Positions 23,112 through 30,137 of a DNA stretch of 42,203 nucleotides are shown here, piece by piece. The position numbers and the translations under genes are program-made. Each line of letters starts with the position of its first letter. Within the stretch, counting starts at the first letter, position 1. Below the pieces are notes generated by a model. That model had not been told where the DNA came from. It searched no databases and saw only the letters and a list, made by a program, of their open reading frames with translations. Source of the DNA: an uncultured Christensenella sp. Lineage in GTDB: Bacteria; Bacillota; Clostridia; Christensenellales; Borkfalkiaceae. Where the stretch lies: positions 1 to 42,203 of the forward strand of contig CAJUHT010000017.1 in the NCBI GenBank assembly GCA_910586035.1, written 5' to 3'.

Positions 23112-25238
23112 TTACAGATGAAGCACTCTCGACTTGATTTCCTTGGTCTTTCCCACGTTCCAGAAGTTTTCGCCCAGATAACCGCAGGTGCGGCGGGTTA
23201 CGTTCATCTTTCTCTGGTCCTTGTTGTGGCAGACGGGGCACTCCCACTCGTTGTCCTTGTTTATTATAATTTCCCCGTCGAAGCCGCAGATATGGCAGTA
23301 ATCGCTCTTGGTGTTGAATTCGGCATACTGGATATTGTCGTAAATGTACTTTACCACGTCCTCCATTGCGTCGAGATTCTGTTTCATATTGGGAATTTCT
23401 ATATACGAAATCGCGCCGCCGGAAGATATCTGCTGGAATTGGCTTTCGAAGGTGAACTTTGTAAACGCGTCGATATTCTCGCGCACGTCCACGTGATAGC
23501 TGTTGGTATAATAGCCCTTATCCGTAATATCCTTGATTGTGCCGTATTTTTCCTTGTCTATGCGGGCAAAGCGGTAGCAAAGGCTCTCCGCGGGCGTGCC
23601 GTAAAGACCGAAGCCCAAGCCCGTTTCCTTCTTCCACTTCTCGCAGTGCTCGCGCAGGGTCTTCATAACTTCGAGCGCGAACTTGCGCCCTTCCTCAGTG
23701 GTGTGGGAAACGCCCTTTACAAGTTTTGTAACCTCGTACAGACCTATATATCCCAACGATATTGTGGAATAGCCGTCCATAAGGTATTTGTCTATTTTTT
23801 CACCCTTTTCCAGCCGCGCTATTGCGCCGTACTGCCAATGCACGGGCGAAACGTCGGAAAGCGTGCCCATAAGCGCGTTGTGGCGGCACATAAGCGCGTC
23901 GTAGCAAAGCTGTAAACGCTCCTCCAAAATGTCCCAGAACTTCTTTTCGTCGCCCTTGGCTAAAATTCCGCATTGGGGAAGATTGATTGAAACAACGCCC
24001 TGGTTGAACCTTCCCTCGAACTTGTAATTGCCATCCTCGTCCTTCCAGGGGGAAAGGAAAGAGCGGCAACCCATAGGCGAGAAAACGTTGCCCTCGTAAT
24101 TTTCGCGCATCTTCTTTGCGGAAATATAGTCGGGGTACAGTCTTTTTGAAGAGCACTTAACCGCCATTCTCGTAAGATAATCGTACTTGCCGCCTTTGAG
24201 GCAGTTGTTGTCGTCTAAAACGTAAATAAGCTTGGGGAAGGCGGGGGTTACGTAAACGCCAACCTCGTTCTTTATGCCCTGATAGCGCTGTTTTAAAATT
24301 TCCTCTATAATCATAGCGTTTTCTTCGATATACTCGTCGTTGTCGTCGAGATAGAGGAAAAGCGTTACGAACGGCGACTGACCGTTAGTGGTCATAAGCG
24401 TGTTGATTTGGTACTGGATTGTCTGCACGCCGGCTTTAAGCTCGCTCTGCAAGCGCATATTGACAATCTTGTCCACGTCCTCTTTGGAAAGGGAATCGCC
24501 GAACTCCCGCGCGCACTCGCACTTATATTTGTCGCGCGTGCGGCGCAGATATTTGCCGAGGTGCGCAACGTTTACCGACTGCCCGCCGTACTGCGAGGAG
24601 GCGACGGACGCGATAATCTGAGTTACTATCGTGCAGGCGACCTGAAACGACTTGGGGCTTTCAATCATCTTGCCGTTCATAACCGTGCCGTTTTCAAGCA
24701 TATCCTTTATATTTACAAGACAGCAGTTGAAAATGGGCTGCAAAAAGTAGTCGGCGTCGTGAAAGTGTATCGCGCCCTCGTCGTGCGCCTTGGAGATATA
24801 TTCGGGCAACAGCAGGCGACGGGTAAGGTCCTTCGAAACCTCGCCCGCAATCAAATCGCGCTGGGTGGAAGCCGTGCGGGCGTTTTTGTTGGAATTTTCT
24901 TCCATTACGTCCTTGTTGGCGTTTTTTATAAGCGAAAGAATACTCTCGTCCGTGGTGTTGGCTTTTCTTACGAGAGCGCGTTCGTAGCGGTAGAGAATAT
25001 AAGCTTTCATAAGGCGGTACTTCTGCCTTTCCATCAGCTTTTCTTCCACCATATCCTGAATGTCCTCTACCAAAAGACGCGTTCTGTGGCGGTTGGCGAT
25101 TTCGTCTACTATTTTGTCAATCTGGGCGTCGGTAACCCTGTCCTCGGTATCCACCGCCTCGTTCGCCTTTTTAATAGCCTTTGAAATTTTGCTTCTGTCG
25201 AAGTCTACCGTCGAACCGTCTCTTTTAATAACCTTCAT
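23112..25238 (-). CDS. nrdD: Anaerobic (class III) ribonucleoside-triphosphate reductase
   Basis: Glycyl-radical enzyme that makes dNTPs without oxygen. The 708-residue protein has an N-terminal ATP-cone allosteric domain (about 1-95, starting MKVIKRDGSTVDFDRSKI), the ten-stranded barrel with MGCRSFLSPW and DGYSTISLGYIGLYE, a zinc site of Cys648, 651, 667 and 670 (CHICG and CPVC), and the C-terminal radical loop RRTCGYLG with Gly686. ATG 25238 has GGGAG upstream. Two promoters with NrdR-like boxes precede it, so it is likely repressed by NrdR when dATP is high. The regulator itself is not in the window. Confidence 0.98.
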   Translation of the reverse strand: MKVIKRDGSTVDFDRSKISKAIKKANEAVDTEDRVTDAQIDKIVDEIANRHRTRLLVEDIQDMVEEKLMERQKYRLMKAYILYRYERALVRKANTTDESILSLIKNANKDVMEENSNKNARTASTQRDLIAGEVSKDLTRRLLLPEYISKAHDEGAIHFHDADYFLQPIFNCCLVNIKDMLENGTVMNGKMIESPKSFQVACTIVTQIIASVASSQYGGQSVNVAHLGKYLRRTRDKYKCECAREFGDSLSKEDVDKIVNMRLQSELKAGVQTIQYQINTLMTTNGQSPFVTLFLYLDDNDEYIEENAMIIEEILKQRYQGIKNEVGVYVTPAFPKLIYVLDDNNCLKGGKYDYLTRMAVKCSSKRLYPDYISAKKMRENYEGNVFSPMGCRSFLSPWKDEDGNYKFEGRFNQGVVSINLPQCGILAKGDEKKFWDILEERLQLCYDALMCRHNALMGTLSDVSPVHWQYGAIARLEKGEKIDKYLMDGYSTISLGYIGLYEVTKLVKGVSHTTEEGRKFALEVMKTLREHCEKWKKETGLGFGLYGTPAESLCYRFARIDKEKYGTIKDITDKGYYTNSYHVDVRENIDAFTKFTFESQFQQISSGGAISYIEIPNMKQNLDAMEDVVKYIYDNIQYAEFNTKSDYCHICGFDGEIIINKDNEWECPVCHNKDQRKMNVTRRTCGYLGENFWNVGKTKEIKSRVLHL

Positions 25239-25294
25239 TGCAGCTACTCTCCCTTAGTCTTTCGTGTTTAGCCTCCACAACGTGGAACAATGCC

Positions 25295-25323
25295 ACTATA
25301 ACATATATATTGTTATTTGTCAA
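25295..25323 (-). promoter_or_regulatory. nrdD promoter P1
   Basis: Minus-strand TTGACA (25318-25323), 17-base spacer ending TGT, TATAGT (25295-25300): consensus -35, extended -10. The expected start is near 25288, about 50 bases before the nrdD ATG. Confidence 0.85.
25298..25314. promoter_or_regulatory. Weak NrdR-like box A
   Basis: AACA-N7-TGTT palindrome filling the spacer of P1. It matches about 12 of 16 positions of the NrdR box acaCwAtATaTwGtgt on the minus strand. Its centre is about 32-34 bp from box B, near three helical turns, the usual arrangement of paired NrdR boxes. Confidence 0.45.
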
Positions 25324-25331
25324 TAGCGTAA

Positions 25332-25347
25332 ACACTATATATTGTAT
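25332..25347. promoter_or_regulatory. NrdR box B
   Basis: ACACTATATATTGTAT matches the 16-base NrdR consensus acaCwAtATaTwGtgt at 15 positions. It lies 8 bases upstream of the P1 -35. Confidence 0.8.
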
Positions 25348-25429
25348 AATATTTAATAATAGATATGCGCGGCGGTTAAAATTTAAGTTGTTCCCGAAAG
25401 CACAGCTTGTCCGCGGCGCAACGCAGACT

Positions 25430-25458
25430 ATTATAGACCGCCCCCGCCGCGAAGTCAA
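25430..25458 (-). promoter_or_regulatory. Second upstream promoter P2, nrdD direction
   Basis: Minus-strand TTGACT (25453-25458), 17-base GC-rich spacer, perfect TATAAT (25430-25435). It would give nrdD a leader of about 185 bases running through P1. Confidence 0.7.
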
Positions 25459-25466
25459 GAAACTAA

Positions 25467-25482
25467 ACACAATATATTGTAT
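25467..25482. promoter_or_regulatory. NrdR box C
   Basis: ACACAATATATTGTAT matches the NrdR consensus at 15 of 16 positions. It lies 8 bases upstream of the P2 -35, the same offset as box B from P1. The remaining stretch, 25483-25634, holds nothing else I can name apart from a poor partial box near 25494. Confidence 0.78.
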
Positions 25483-25634
25483 GAAAGTTTTTAACACATT
25501 TCTAAATGTTGTATTTGTGAGTTTGAAAACTTTTAACATACTCCGCCGCGCGGGGTCTTTTTCGGCAGTATGCGCAAAAATGCGGCACACCTACGCGGAA
25601 TACCGCGCAAAAGCATTTGCCAAAACGGCAATAC

Positions 25635-25663
25635 TTGACACGTGGCGGCAAAAAGGGTATAAT
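25635..25663 (+). promoter_or_regulatory. Consensus promoter of the NYN gene
   Basis: TTGACA (25635-25640), 17-base spacer, TATAAT (25658-25663): a perfect sigma-A type promoter, with expected start near 25670. Confidence 0.9.
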
Positions 25664-25683
25664 TAAAGGACGGAGATTAAATA

Positions 25684-26574
25684 ATGGACGCAAGCAACAA
25701 CGAAAAAATAATAGCCCTTTTGATAGACGGCGACAACGTTCCTTCCGAGTATATCGACGCGATAGAACAGGAAGCCACCCTGCTGGGAAGGGTTACGCAT
25801 AAAAGACTTTACTACACCTACGACGACGGCATACCCAACAAGTGGGAAGACAAGTTAAACCCGCACTCCCTCCGTCCCGTTCAGGTTATGCCATACAAAA
25901 AGAGGAGCGCCAAAAACAAGACGTCTACGGTTAAAAACGTTGCCGACGCCGCGCTTATAGTCGACGCGATGGACATAATGTATCAGGGCAACGTAAACAC
26001 CGTATTCATAGTCGCCAGCGACAGCGATTACACGATTATTATAAGGCGGTTGAAGGAGAGCGGCATTTACGTTATAGGCGCGGGGGAAGAAAAGACGGCG
26101 CACGCGTTCGTAAAGGCGTGCAACGAGTTTAAATATCTCGAAGACTTGAAAAAGACGTACTCCGCAGAAGGCGTAAAGGAAACCGAGGCGCAGGCGGAAG
26201 AAAACAAAAAGAAATCCAAACCAAAAACCAACGGCGCAAAGCAGGGCAAAAAGCCCAACGAGCGCACCCAACCCCAGCCGACAACGGAAAAGCCCGCCGC
26301 CGTTGAGGAAGAGGACGAAGACAGAAAGATAACCATACCCAAAACGGACATCAACAATTATATAGTAAAGATATTCGAGCAGGAAGACAAAAACATACTC
26401 GATTCGGGCACAATTATGCAGAGGGTAAAGGGACAATATCCCTCGTTCAACTGGAAAGATTATAACGGCGTGGAAAAATCGTATGATTTTTACGACCCGA
26501 AATTGTTTACGGTTATTCAACCTACGAGAGAACACCCGCATATAAACGTTATGTATCCCGCACAGAAGAAGTAA
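25684..26574 (+). CDS. NYN-domain (PIN-like) protein with OST-HTH/LOTUS-like C-terminus
   Basis: A 296-residue cytoplasmic protein. Residues 8-155 are a NYN (LabA/DUF88-type) domain of the PIN-like ribonuclease fold: ALLIDGDN (Asp15, Asp17), VADAALIVDAMD (Asp88, Asp94) and VASDSDYTIIIRRL (Asp113, Asp115) form the expected acidic metal-binding cluster. A low-complexity K/E/Q/P linker (about 163-215) leads to a C-terminal domain (about 220-280) that resembles the RNA-binding OST-HTH/LOTUS fold. An RNA-processing or RNA-decay role follows from the family; its targets are unknown. GGAG lies 8 bases before the ATG. It is a single-gene unit. Confidence 0.9.
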   Translation: MDASNNEKIIALLIDGDNVPSEYIDAIEQEATLLGRVTHKRLYYTYDDGIPNKWEDKLNPHSLRPVQVMPYKKRSAKNKTSTVKNVADAALIVDAMDIMYQGNVNTVFIVASDSDYTIIIRRLKESGIYVIGAGEEKTAHAFVKACNEFKYLEDLKKTYSAEGVKETEAQAEENKKKSKPKTNGAKQGKKPNERTQPQPTTEKPAAVEEEDEDRKITIPKTDINNYIVKIFEQEDKNILDSGTIMQRVKGQYPSFNWKDYNGVEKSYDFYDPKLFTVIQPTREHPHINVMYPAQKK

Positions 26575-26579
26575 ATTAA

Positions 26580-26620
26580 CCGCCCGCGCAAAACGTTTGC
26601 GCGGGCGGCTTTTTACCGTT
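26580..26620 (+). terminator. Terminator of the NYN gene
   Basis: 13-bp perfect stem CCGCCCGCGCAAA/TTTGCGCGGGCGG with loop ACG, followed by CTTTTTACCGTTTTT. It also lies just beyond the convergent HNH gene. Confidence 0.92.
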
Positions 26621-26651
26621 TTTAAGCAATTACCCCCTATATATGCCGCGA

Positions 26652-27077
26652 TTAAAGAAATTTGGGCAGTTCGGAAACGTCCAACCGCCACTCCCTACGG
26701 CTTCTTTCGCGGTGCGTTTCGTTGGCTTGCCCAAGCGCATTGCGGTACTCCGCATAGGTGCAGCCGTTCACCTTTAAATAGTGTTCGCACGCCTCTTTTT
26801 CCCTTCCCGTAAGTTGGGTGCGCCCTATATGTATCACCTCGTGGCAAGCCCTGCAAACGGCTATAACGTTTACGAGTTTTTGCACGCCGCCCGCGTCGTC
26901 GTACTCCCACTGTTCGTGCGCTTCGAGCCGCGCCGTCGGCGCGCCGCAGAGCATACATTTGCCGCCCGCCCGCGCATACGCCTTTTTTCTTATCCTATCC
27001 CATACCTCTTTCGGCAATTGGCTTCTTAAATTAGAATACCAGCAACTGTCGGGCACCAATTCGAAATTAAGTTTCAT
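26652..27077 (-). CDS. HNH-nuclease-family protein
   Basis: A 141-residue protein with a zinc-type HNH motif: CMLCG, then LEAHEQW (first His), then VCRACHEVIHIG (second CxxC, His, His). The rest is a charged C-terminal region (TGREKEACEHYLKVNGCTYAEYRNAL). Its ATG (27077, GGGAGG upstream) lies inside the last codons of the MocR-type regulator gene, overlapping by 11 bases, so the two are translated from one message. No methylase, phage or toxin gene is present, so a restriction or homing role has no contextual support. Function unknown; it could nick DNA or be a non-defence nuclease of the McrA-like group. Confidence 0.8.
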   Translation of the reverse strand: MKLNFELVPDSCWYSNLRSQLPKEVWDRIRKKAYARAGGKCMLCGAPTARLEAHEQWEYDDAGGVQKLVNVIAVCRACHEVIHIGRTQLTGREKEACEHYLKVNGCTYAEYRNALGQANETHRERSRREWRLDVSELPKFL

Positions 27078-28419
27078 TTTTACCTCCCGTAAGCGTGTCT
27101 TTATCCACGCTGGAATAGTTGATTACGGCTATTCTGTCATACCGCGGGTCGGCGGTTAAAAGATAGTCGGATACGCATTTGATTTTTATCCCCCGCGCCT
27201 TTGCCGCCTCCTTAATCGCATTGTCGCTTTCGAAGTCGGGCAGACGCACGGTTAAATGCAGTCCGCCGCCCGTTTCGATTATCTGCTTTTCAATATTGAG
27301 CGAGTTCAGCTTTTCAAGCAGGAGCGCGCGCACGCCGCGGTAATAGTTTTTAAGCCTGTTTACGTGCCTTTCGAAGTAACCGCCGTCAAGCATCCGAGCA
27401 AGAGTTTTCTGCTCGAACAGAGGCACAACGTTGGCGCTTTCGCCGTACAGAGCGCGATAGCGGGCATATAGTACGGGGGGTAATACCATATAGCCCATTC
27501 TCAGCGACGGCGCAAGCGTCTTTGAAAACGTGTTTAAATATATAACCCTTTCACCGTTCATTCCCGCCATTGTCTGCAACGGCTTGCCGAACAGACGGAA
27601 TTCGCTGTCGTAGTCGTCCTCTATTATATACGCGCCCGTGCGCTCCGCCCAGGCAATCAGGCGGGAGCGGTTGTCCGCCGGCATTACCGCTCCCGTGGGA
27701 TATTGATGGGAGGGCGATATATGCAGAGCGCACGCCCCGCTGTTTTCCGCCGCCTCCACGTCCGCCCCCTTATCTCCGACGGGAATTAACGAGCAACGCG
27801 CCCCGTTGAGAGCGTACGTGCGCGGCACCCTGCCGTAGACGGGATTTTCCACGGCGTACGGCTTTTCCCTACCCAAAAGCTGGACGATTACGCCGTACAG
27901 GTATTCCGCGCCCGCGCCGAGCACTACGTAGCGCGGGTCTACGGCAAAGCCGCGGAAACGGTATAGATAGTTTGCAATGGCAACCTTCAACGCCCAGTCG
28001 CCGTCGCAGGGCACGCGCTCCAAGAGATGCCCTCCCTCCTCCGCAAGCGTGTAGCGCATAAGTTTTGCCCACACGGAAAAGGGGAACAGGCGGGAAGGCG
28101 CGCGCCCCGAACACAGGTCATAGGCGTACTCTTCCTTTTCTCGGGCGGGCGCAACGGAGTATTGCGCGGCTGTCGCTTTGCCGGCGTTTACTTCCGCAAC
28201 GAAGTACCCCCGCCTTTGCCTGCTTAAAACGTACCCCTCCGCCAAAAGCTGCTCGTAAGCCGTTTGCACGGTTATAACGCTAAGCCCCAAATGCTCTGCA
28301 AGCGCGCGCTTGGAGGGAAGTTTTTCGCCCGCCGCAAGCTTCCCGCGGGAAATATCGCCGCGCAAGGCGACGTACAGGGCGTAATATTTGTTCCTTTCGG
28401 GCAACTGATAGGTAAGCAT
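27067..28419 (-). CDS. MocR/PdxR-type regulator (GntR HTH plus aminotransferase fold)
   Basis: A 450-residue transcription factor. Residues 10-75 are a GntR winged helix (AGEKLPSKRALAEHLGLS, then TVQTAYEQLLAEGYV). From about 100 onward is a fold-type I aminotransferase-like domain with IIEDDYDSEFR and the PLP-binding Lys300 in LNTFSKTLAPSLRMGYM. Such proteins sense PLP and control vitamin B6 genes, here fitting the divergent ECF transporter and pyridoxine kinase. I place the start at ATG 28419; the frame stays open to 28515, but those 32 residues are Arg/Tyr-rich, have no ribosome site and cover the promoter. It shares an 11-base overlap with the HNH gene. Confidence 0.92.
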   Translation of the reverse strand: MLTYQLPERNKYYALYVALRGDISRGKLAAGEKLPSKRALAEHLGLSVITVQTAYEQLLAEGYVLSRQRRGYFVAEVNAGKATAAQYSVAPAREKEEYAYDLCSGRAPSRLFPFSVWAKLMRYTLAEEGGHLLERVPCDGDWALKVAIANYLYRFRGFAVDPRYVVLGAGAEYLYGVIVQLLGREKPYAVENPVYGRVPRTYALNGARCSLIPVGDKGADVEAAENSGACALHISPSHQYPTGAVMPADNRSRLIAWAERTGAYIIEDDYDSEFRLFGKPLQTMAGMNGERVIYLNTFSKTLAPSLRMGYMVLPPVLYARYRALYGESANVVPLFEQKTLARMLDGGYFERHVNRLKNYYRGVRALLLEKLNSLNIEKQIIETGGGLHLTVRLPDFESDNAIKEAAKARGIKIKCVSDYLLTADPRYDRIAVINYSSVDKDTLTGGKNET

Positions 28420-28434
28420 AGTTTTAATTACCTT

Positions 28435-28445
28435 ATTATAATACC
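28435..28445 (-). promoter_or_regulatory. -10 region and operator-like motif of the regulator gene
   Basis: Minus-strand GGTATTATAAT contains TATAAT (28435-28440). There is no good -35. The motif GGTATTATAA recurs on the plus strand at 28495-28504, so the regulator may bind here and control itself. Confidence 0.45.
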
Positions 28446-28494
28446 TATATTTTTGCGGCGGGCGGTTTAACCGACCTCTGCGCGCCGAATATCT

Positions 28495-28510
28495 GGTATT
28501 ATAAAATATA
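28495..28510 (+). promoter_or_regulatory. Candidate MocR/PdxR operator
   Basis: GGTATTATAAAATATA. The minus strand of the dyad at 28520-28536 reads GATATTATTAAAATATC, nearly the same with one base inserted, and the motif start also recurs at 28436-28445. Three related sites between divergent genes suit a MocR-type regulator. Confidence 0.45.
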
Positions 28511-28516
28511 TTCAAA

Positions 28517-28551
28517 TTGGATATTTTAATAATATCAAAAAGTTATATAAT
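28517..28551 (+). promoter_or_regulatory. Promoter of the ECF-pyridoxine kinase operon with overlapping dyad
   Basis: The dyad GATATT-N5-AATATC (28520-28536) occupies the -35 position; TATAAT lies at 28546-28551. With no recognisable -35 hexamer, the promoter probably depends on an activator, and the MocR-type protein is the obvious candidate. Confidence 0.55.
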
Positions 28552-28583
28552 AGTCAACGATAAACGTATAAGAGTTGCTCAAA

Positions 28584-29195
28584 ATGATTAAAAACAAAAA
28601 AGTAATTTACTCCACAAAATGGCTTGCCTACACTGCGCTTATGACGGCGTTTGTTGTTGCCACTATGGCTATACCCGCCGTGCCGACGGTTGCGGGCAGA
28701 ATTTATTGGGTAGACGGTATGGTGCTGTTCGCCGCGTATCTTTTAGACCCGTTTGCCGCCTTTATCGCGGGCGGCGTAGGCTCGCTTTTATACGATGCGA
28801 TTCAAGCCCCGCATATGATGTTGGCAACGCTTTTAATTCACGGTTTGCAGGGCGCGACGGTATCCTTTTTACTGCACTGCGTTCCGCCCCGAAATCTTAA
28901 AAAACTCGAATGCGTAAAGGCGGCTGTTTGCGCCGTTATAGGCGGCGTAATAGTTGTTGCGGGCTATTTTATTTACAGATACGTAACAAGCGGACTTGCC
29001 GTAGCCGTTGCAAGCATACCGCGCAACGTAATACAGGAAGTTATAGGAATTTGCATAGCCACGGCTATTTGCTACGGCACGACGGTTAAAACGCAACTTG
29101 TAAAGCGCGGACTTTTGCCCGATTTCAAAAGGGAAATACTTGACCACAAAACAAATAACGCCAATCAAAAAGAGGTTGAAAACAATGAAATCTAA
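28584..29195 (+). CDS. ECF transporter S component, probably for vitamin B6
   Basis: A 203-residue integral membrane substrate-binding subunit of an energy-coupling-factor transporter, with about six hydrophobic segments; GRIYWVDGMVLFAAYLLDPF and the glycine-rich AGGVGSLLYDA are of the ECF S-component type. The vitamin is inferred from context: a divergent MocR/PdxR regulator and a downstream pyridoxine kinase, as for PdxU-type S components. The shared EcfA/A'/T module must be encoded elsewhere. Start ATG 28584 has AAGAG 9 bases upstream; an in-frame TTG at 28575 lies too close to that site. It overlaps the kinase start by 11 bases. Confidence 0.85.
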   Translation: MIKNKKVIYSTKWLAYTALMTAFVVATMAIPAVPTVAGRIYWVDGMVLFAAYLLDPFAAFIAGGVGSLLYDAIQAPHMMLATLLIHGLQGATVSFLLHCVPPRNLKKLECVKAAVCAVIGGVIVVAGYFIYRYVTSGLAVAVASIPRNVIQEVIGICIATAICYGTTVKTQLVKRGLLPDFKREILDHKTNNANQKEVENNEI

Positions 29196-29988
29196 AAGAA
29201 TTTTGACAATGCAAGACTTATCGTGCGTGGGGCAATGCTCGTTGACGGTCGCACTGCCCATACTCTCCCGCTACGGAATAGAAACGTGCGTACTGCCCAC
29301 GGCGGTGCTCTCCAACCACACAATGTTCAAGGGTTGGAGCTACCTCGATTTAACTCCCGAAATTCCCGCCATATACGAAAATTGGAAGAATAACGGCATA
29401 AAATTCGACGCGTTTTTGCTTGGCTACCTTGGCAAATCCGAGCTTATGGAACTGGCGGAAAAATGCTTTGACGAATTTTCAGCCGATGGCGCGCCCGTAA
29501 TAATCGACCCCGTTTTCGGCGACAACGGCAAACTTTACGGCGGGTTCGACCTCGATTACGTTGCGGCTATGCGTAAGCTTATAAGGCGCGCCGACATTAT
29601 TTTGCCCAACGTTACCGAAGCTTGCTTTTTAACGGAAACGGAATACCGACAGGACTACGACGGCAATTTTATAAATCTTCTCGCCGAAAAACTTGCAAAA
29701 CTGACCAATGCCGAAATAATAATTACTGGCGTTGAGTACGGCGGCAAAATCGGCGAGTATATTCACGGTAAAGGCAAAGGCGAAATAATTTGGCACGAGC
29801 TGTTGCCCGTAAAGAAGCACGGCACGGGCGACATATTCGCCTCCGTATTTACAGCCAACTACCTGATGGGCGAAGGCGTTCATAAATGTTGTTTAGCGGC
29901 GGCGAAGTTTGTTACCGACAGCATACAAATTACCGACGGCGAACATTTTTACGGCGTAAACTTTGAAAAAATATTAAAAAAATCTTAA
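29185..29988 (+). CDS. Pyridoxine/pyridoxamine kinase
   Basis: Phosphorylates imported B6 vitamers with ATP, trapping them as PLP precursors in the cytoplasm. The 267-residue ribokinase-fold protein begins MKSKRILTMQDLSCVGQCS, has LPTAVLSNHT and DPVFGDNGKLYGG, and ends with the anion-hole motif GTGDIFASV (Asp216), matching the PdxK/PdxY group of Firmicutes. The start is ATG 29185 with AGAGG 9 bases upstream; an upstream ATG at 29140 lies in the ECF gene without a ribosome site. The 11-base overlap with the S component implies coupled translation of import and kinase. Confidence 0.93.
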   Translation: MKSKRILTMQDLSCVGQCSLTVALPILSRYGIETCVLPTAVLSNHTMFKGWSYLDLTPEIPAIYENWKNNGIKFDAFLLGYLGKSELMELAEKCFDEFSADGAPVIIDPVFGDNGKLYGGFDLDYVAAMRKLIRRADIILPNVTEACFLTETEYRQDYDGNFINLLAEKLAKLTNAEIIITGVEYGGKIGEYIHGKGKGEIIWHELLPVKKHGTGDIFASVFTANYLMGEGVHKCCLAAAKFVTDSIQITDGEHFYGVNFEKILKKS

Positions 29989-30007
29989 TACCGCTCACTC
30001 CCTGTTT

Positions 30008-30047
30008 GCGCGTCGCGCCCTGAAAAAGCGCGGCGCGCCTTTTTTAT
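30008..30047 (+). terminator. Terminator of the vitamin B6 operon
   Basis: 11-bp stem GCGCGTCGCGC/GCGCGGCGCGC (one G-U pair), loop CCTGAAAAA, then CTTTTTTATTT. Confidence 0.92.
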
Positions 30048-30073
30048 TTGGCTGAAAACAACAAACGAAACTA

Positions 30074-30102
30074 TTGTGTTTTCGGCTAATCAGTGATACA
30101 AT
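30074..30102 (+). promoter_or_regulatory. Promoter of the BspA-like gene
   Basis: TTGTGT (30074-30079), 17-base spacer ending TGA, TACAAT (30097-30102): extended -10 form. Confidence 0.6.
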
Positions 30103-30137
30103 TTAATGTATACCGAACACGGTAAAGAGATACGACT

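Noticed and set aside
28420..28515. 32-residue N-terminal extension of the MocR-type regulator
   Set aside because: No ribosome site, Arg/Tyr-rich composition, and it would cover the divergent promoter region; family proteins begin near the chosen start.
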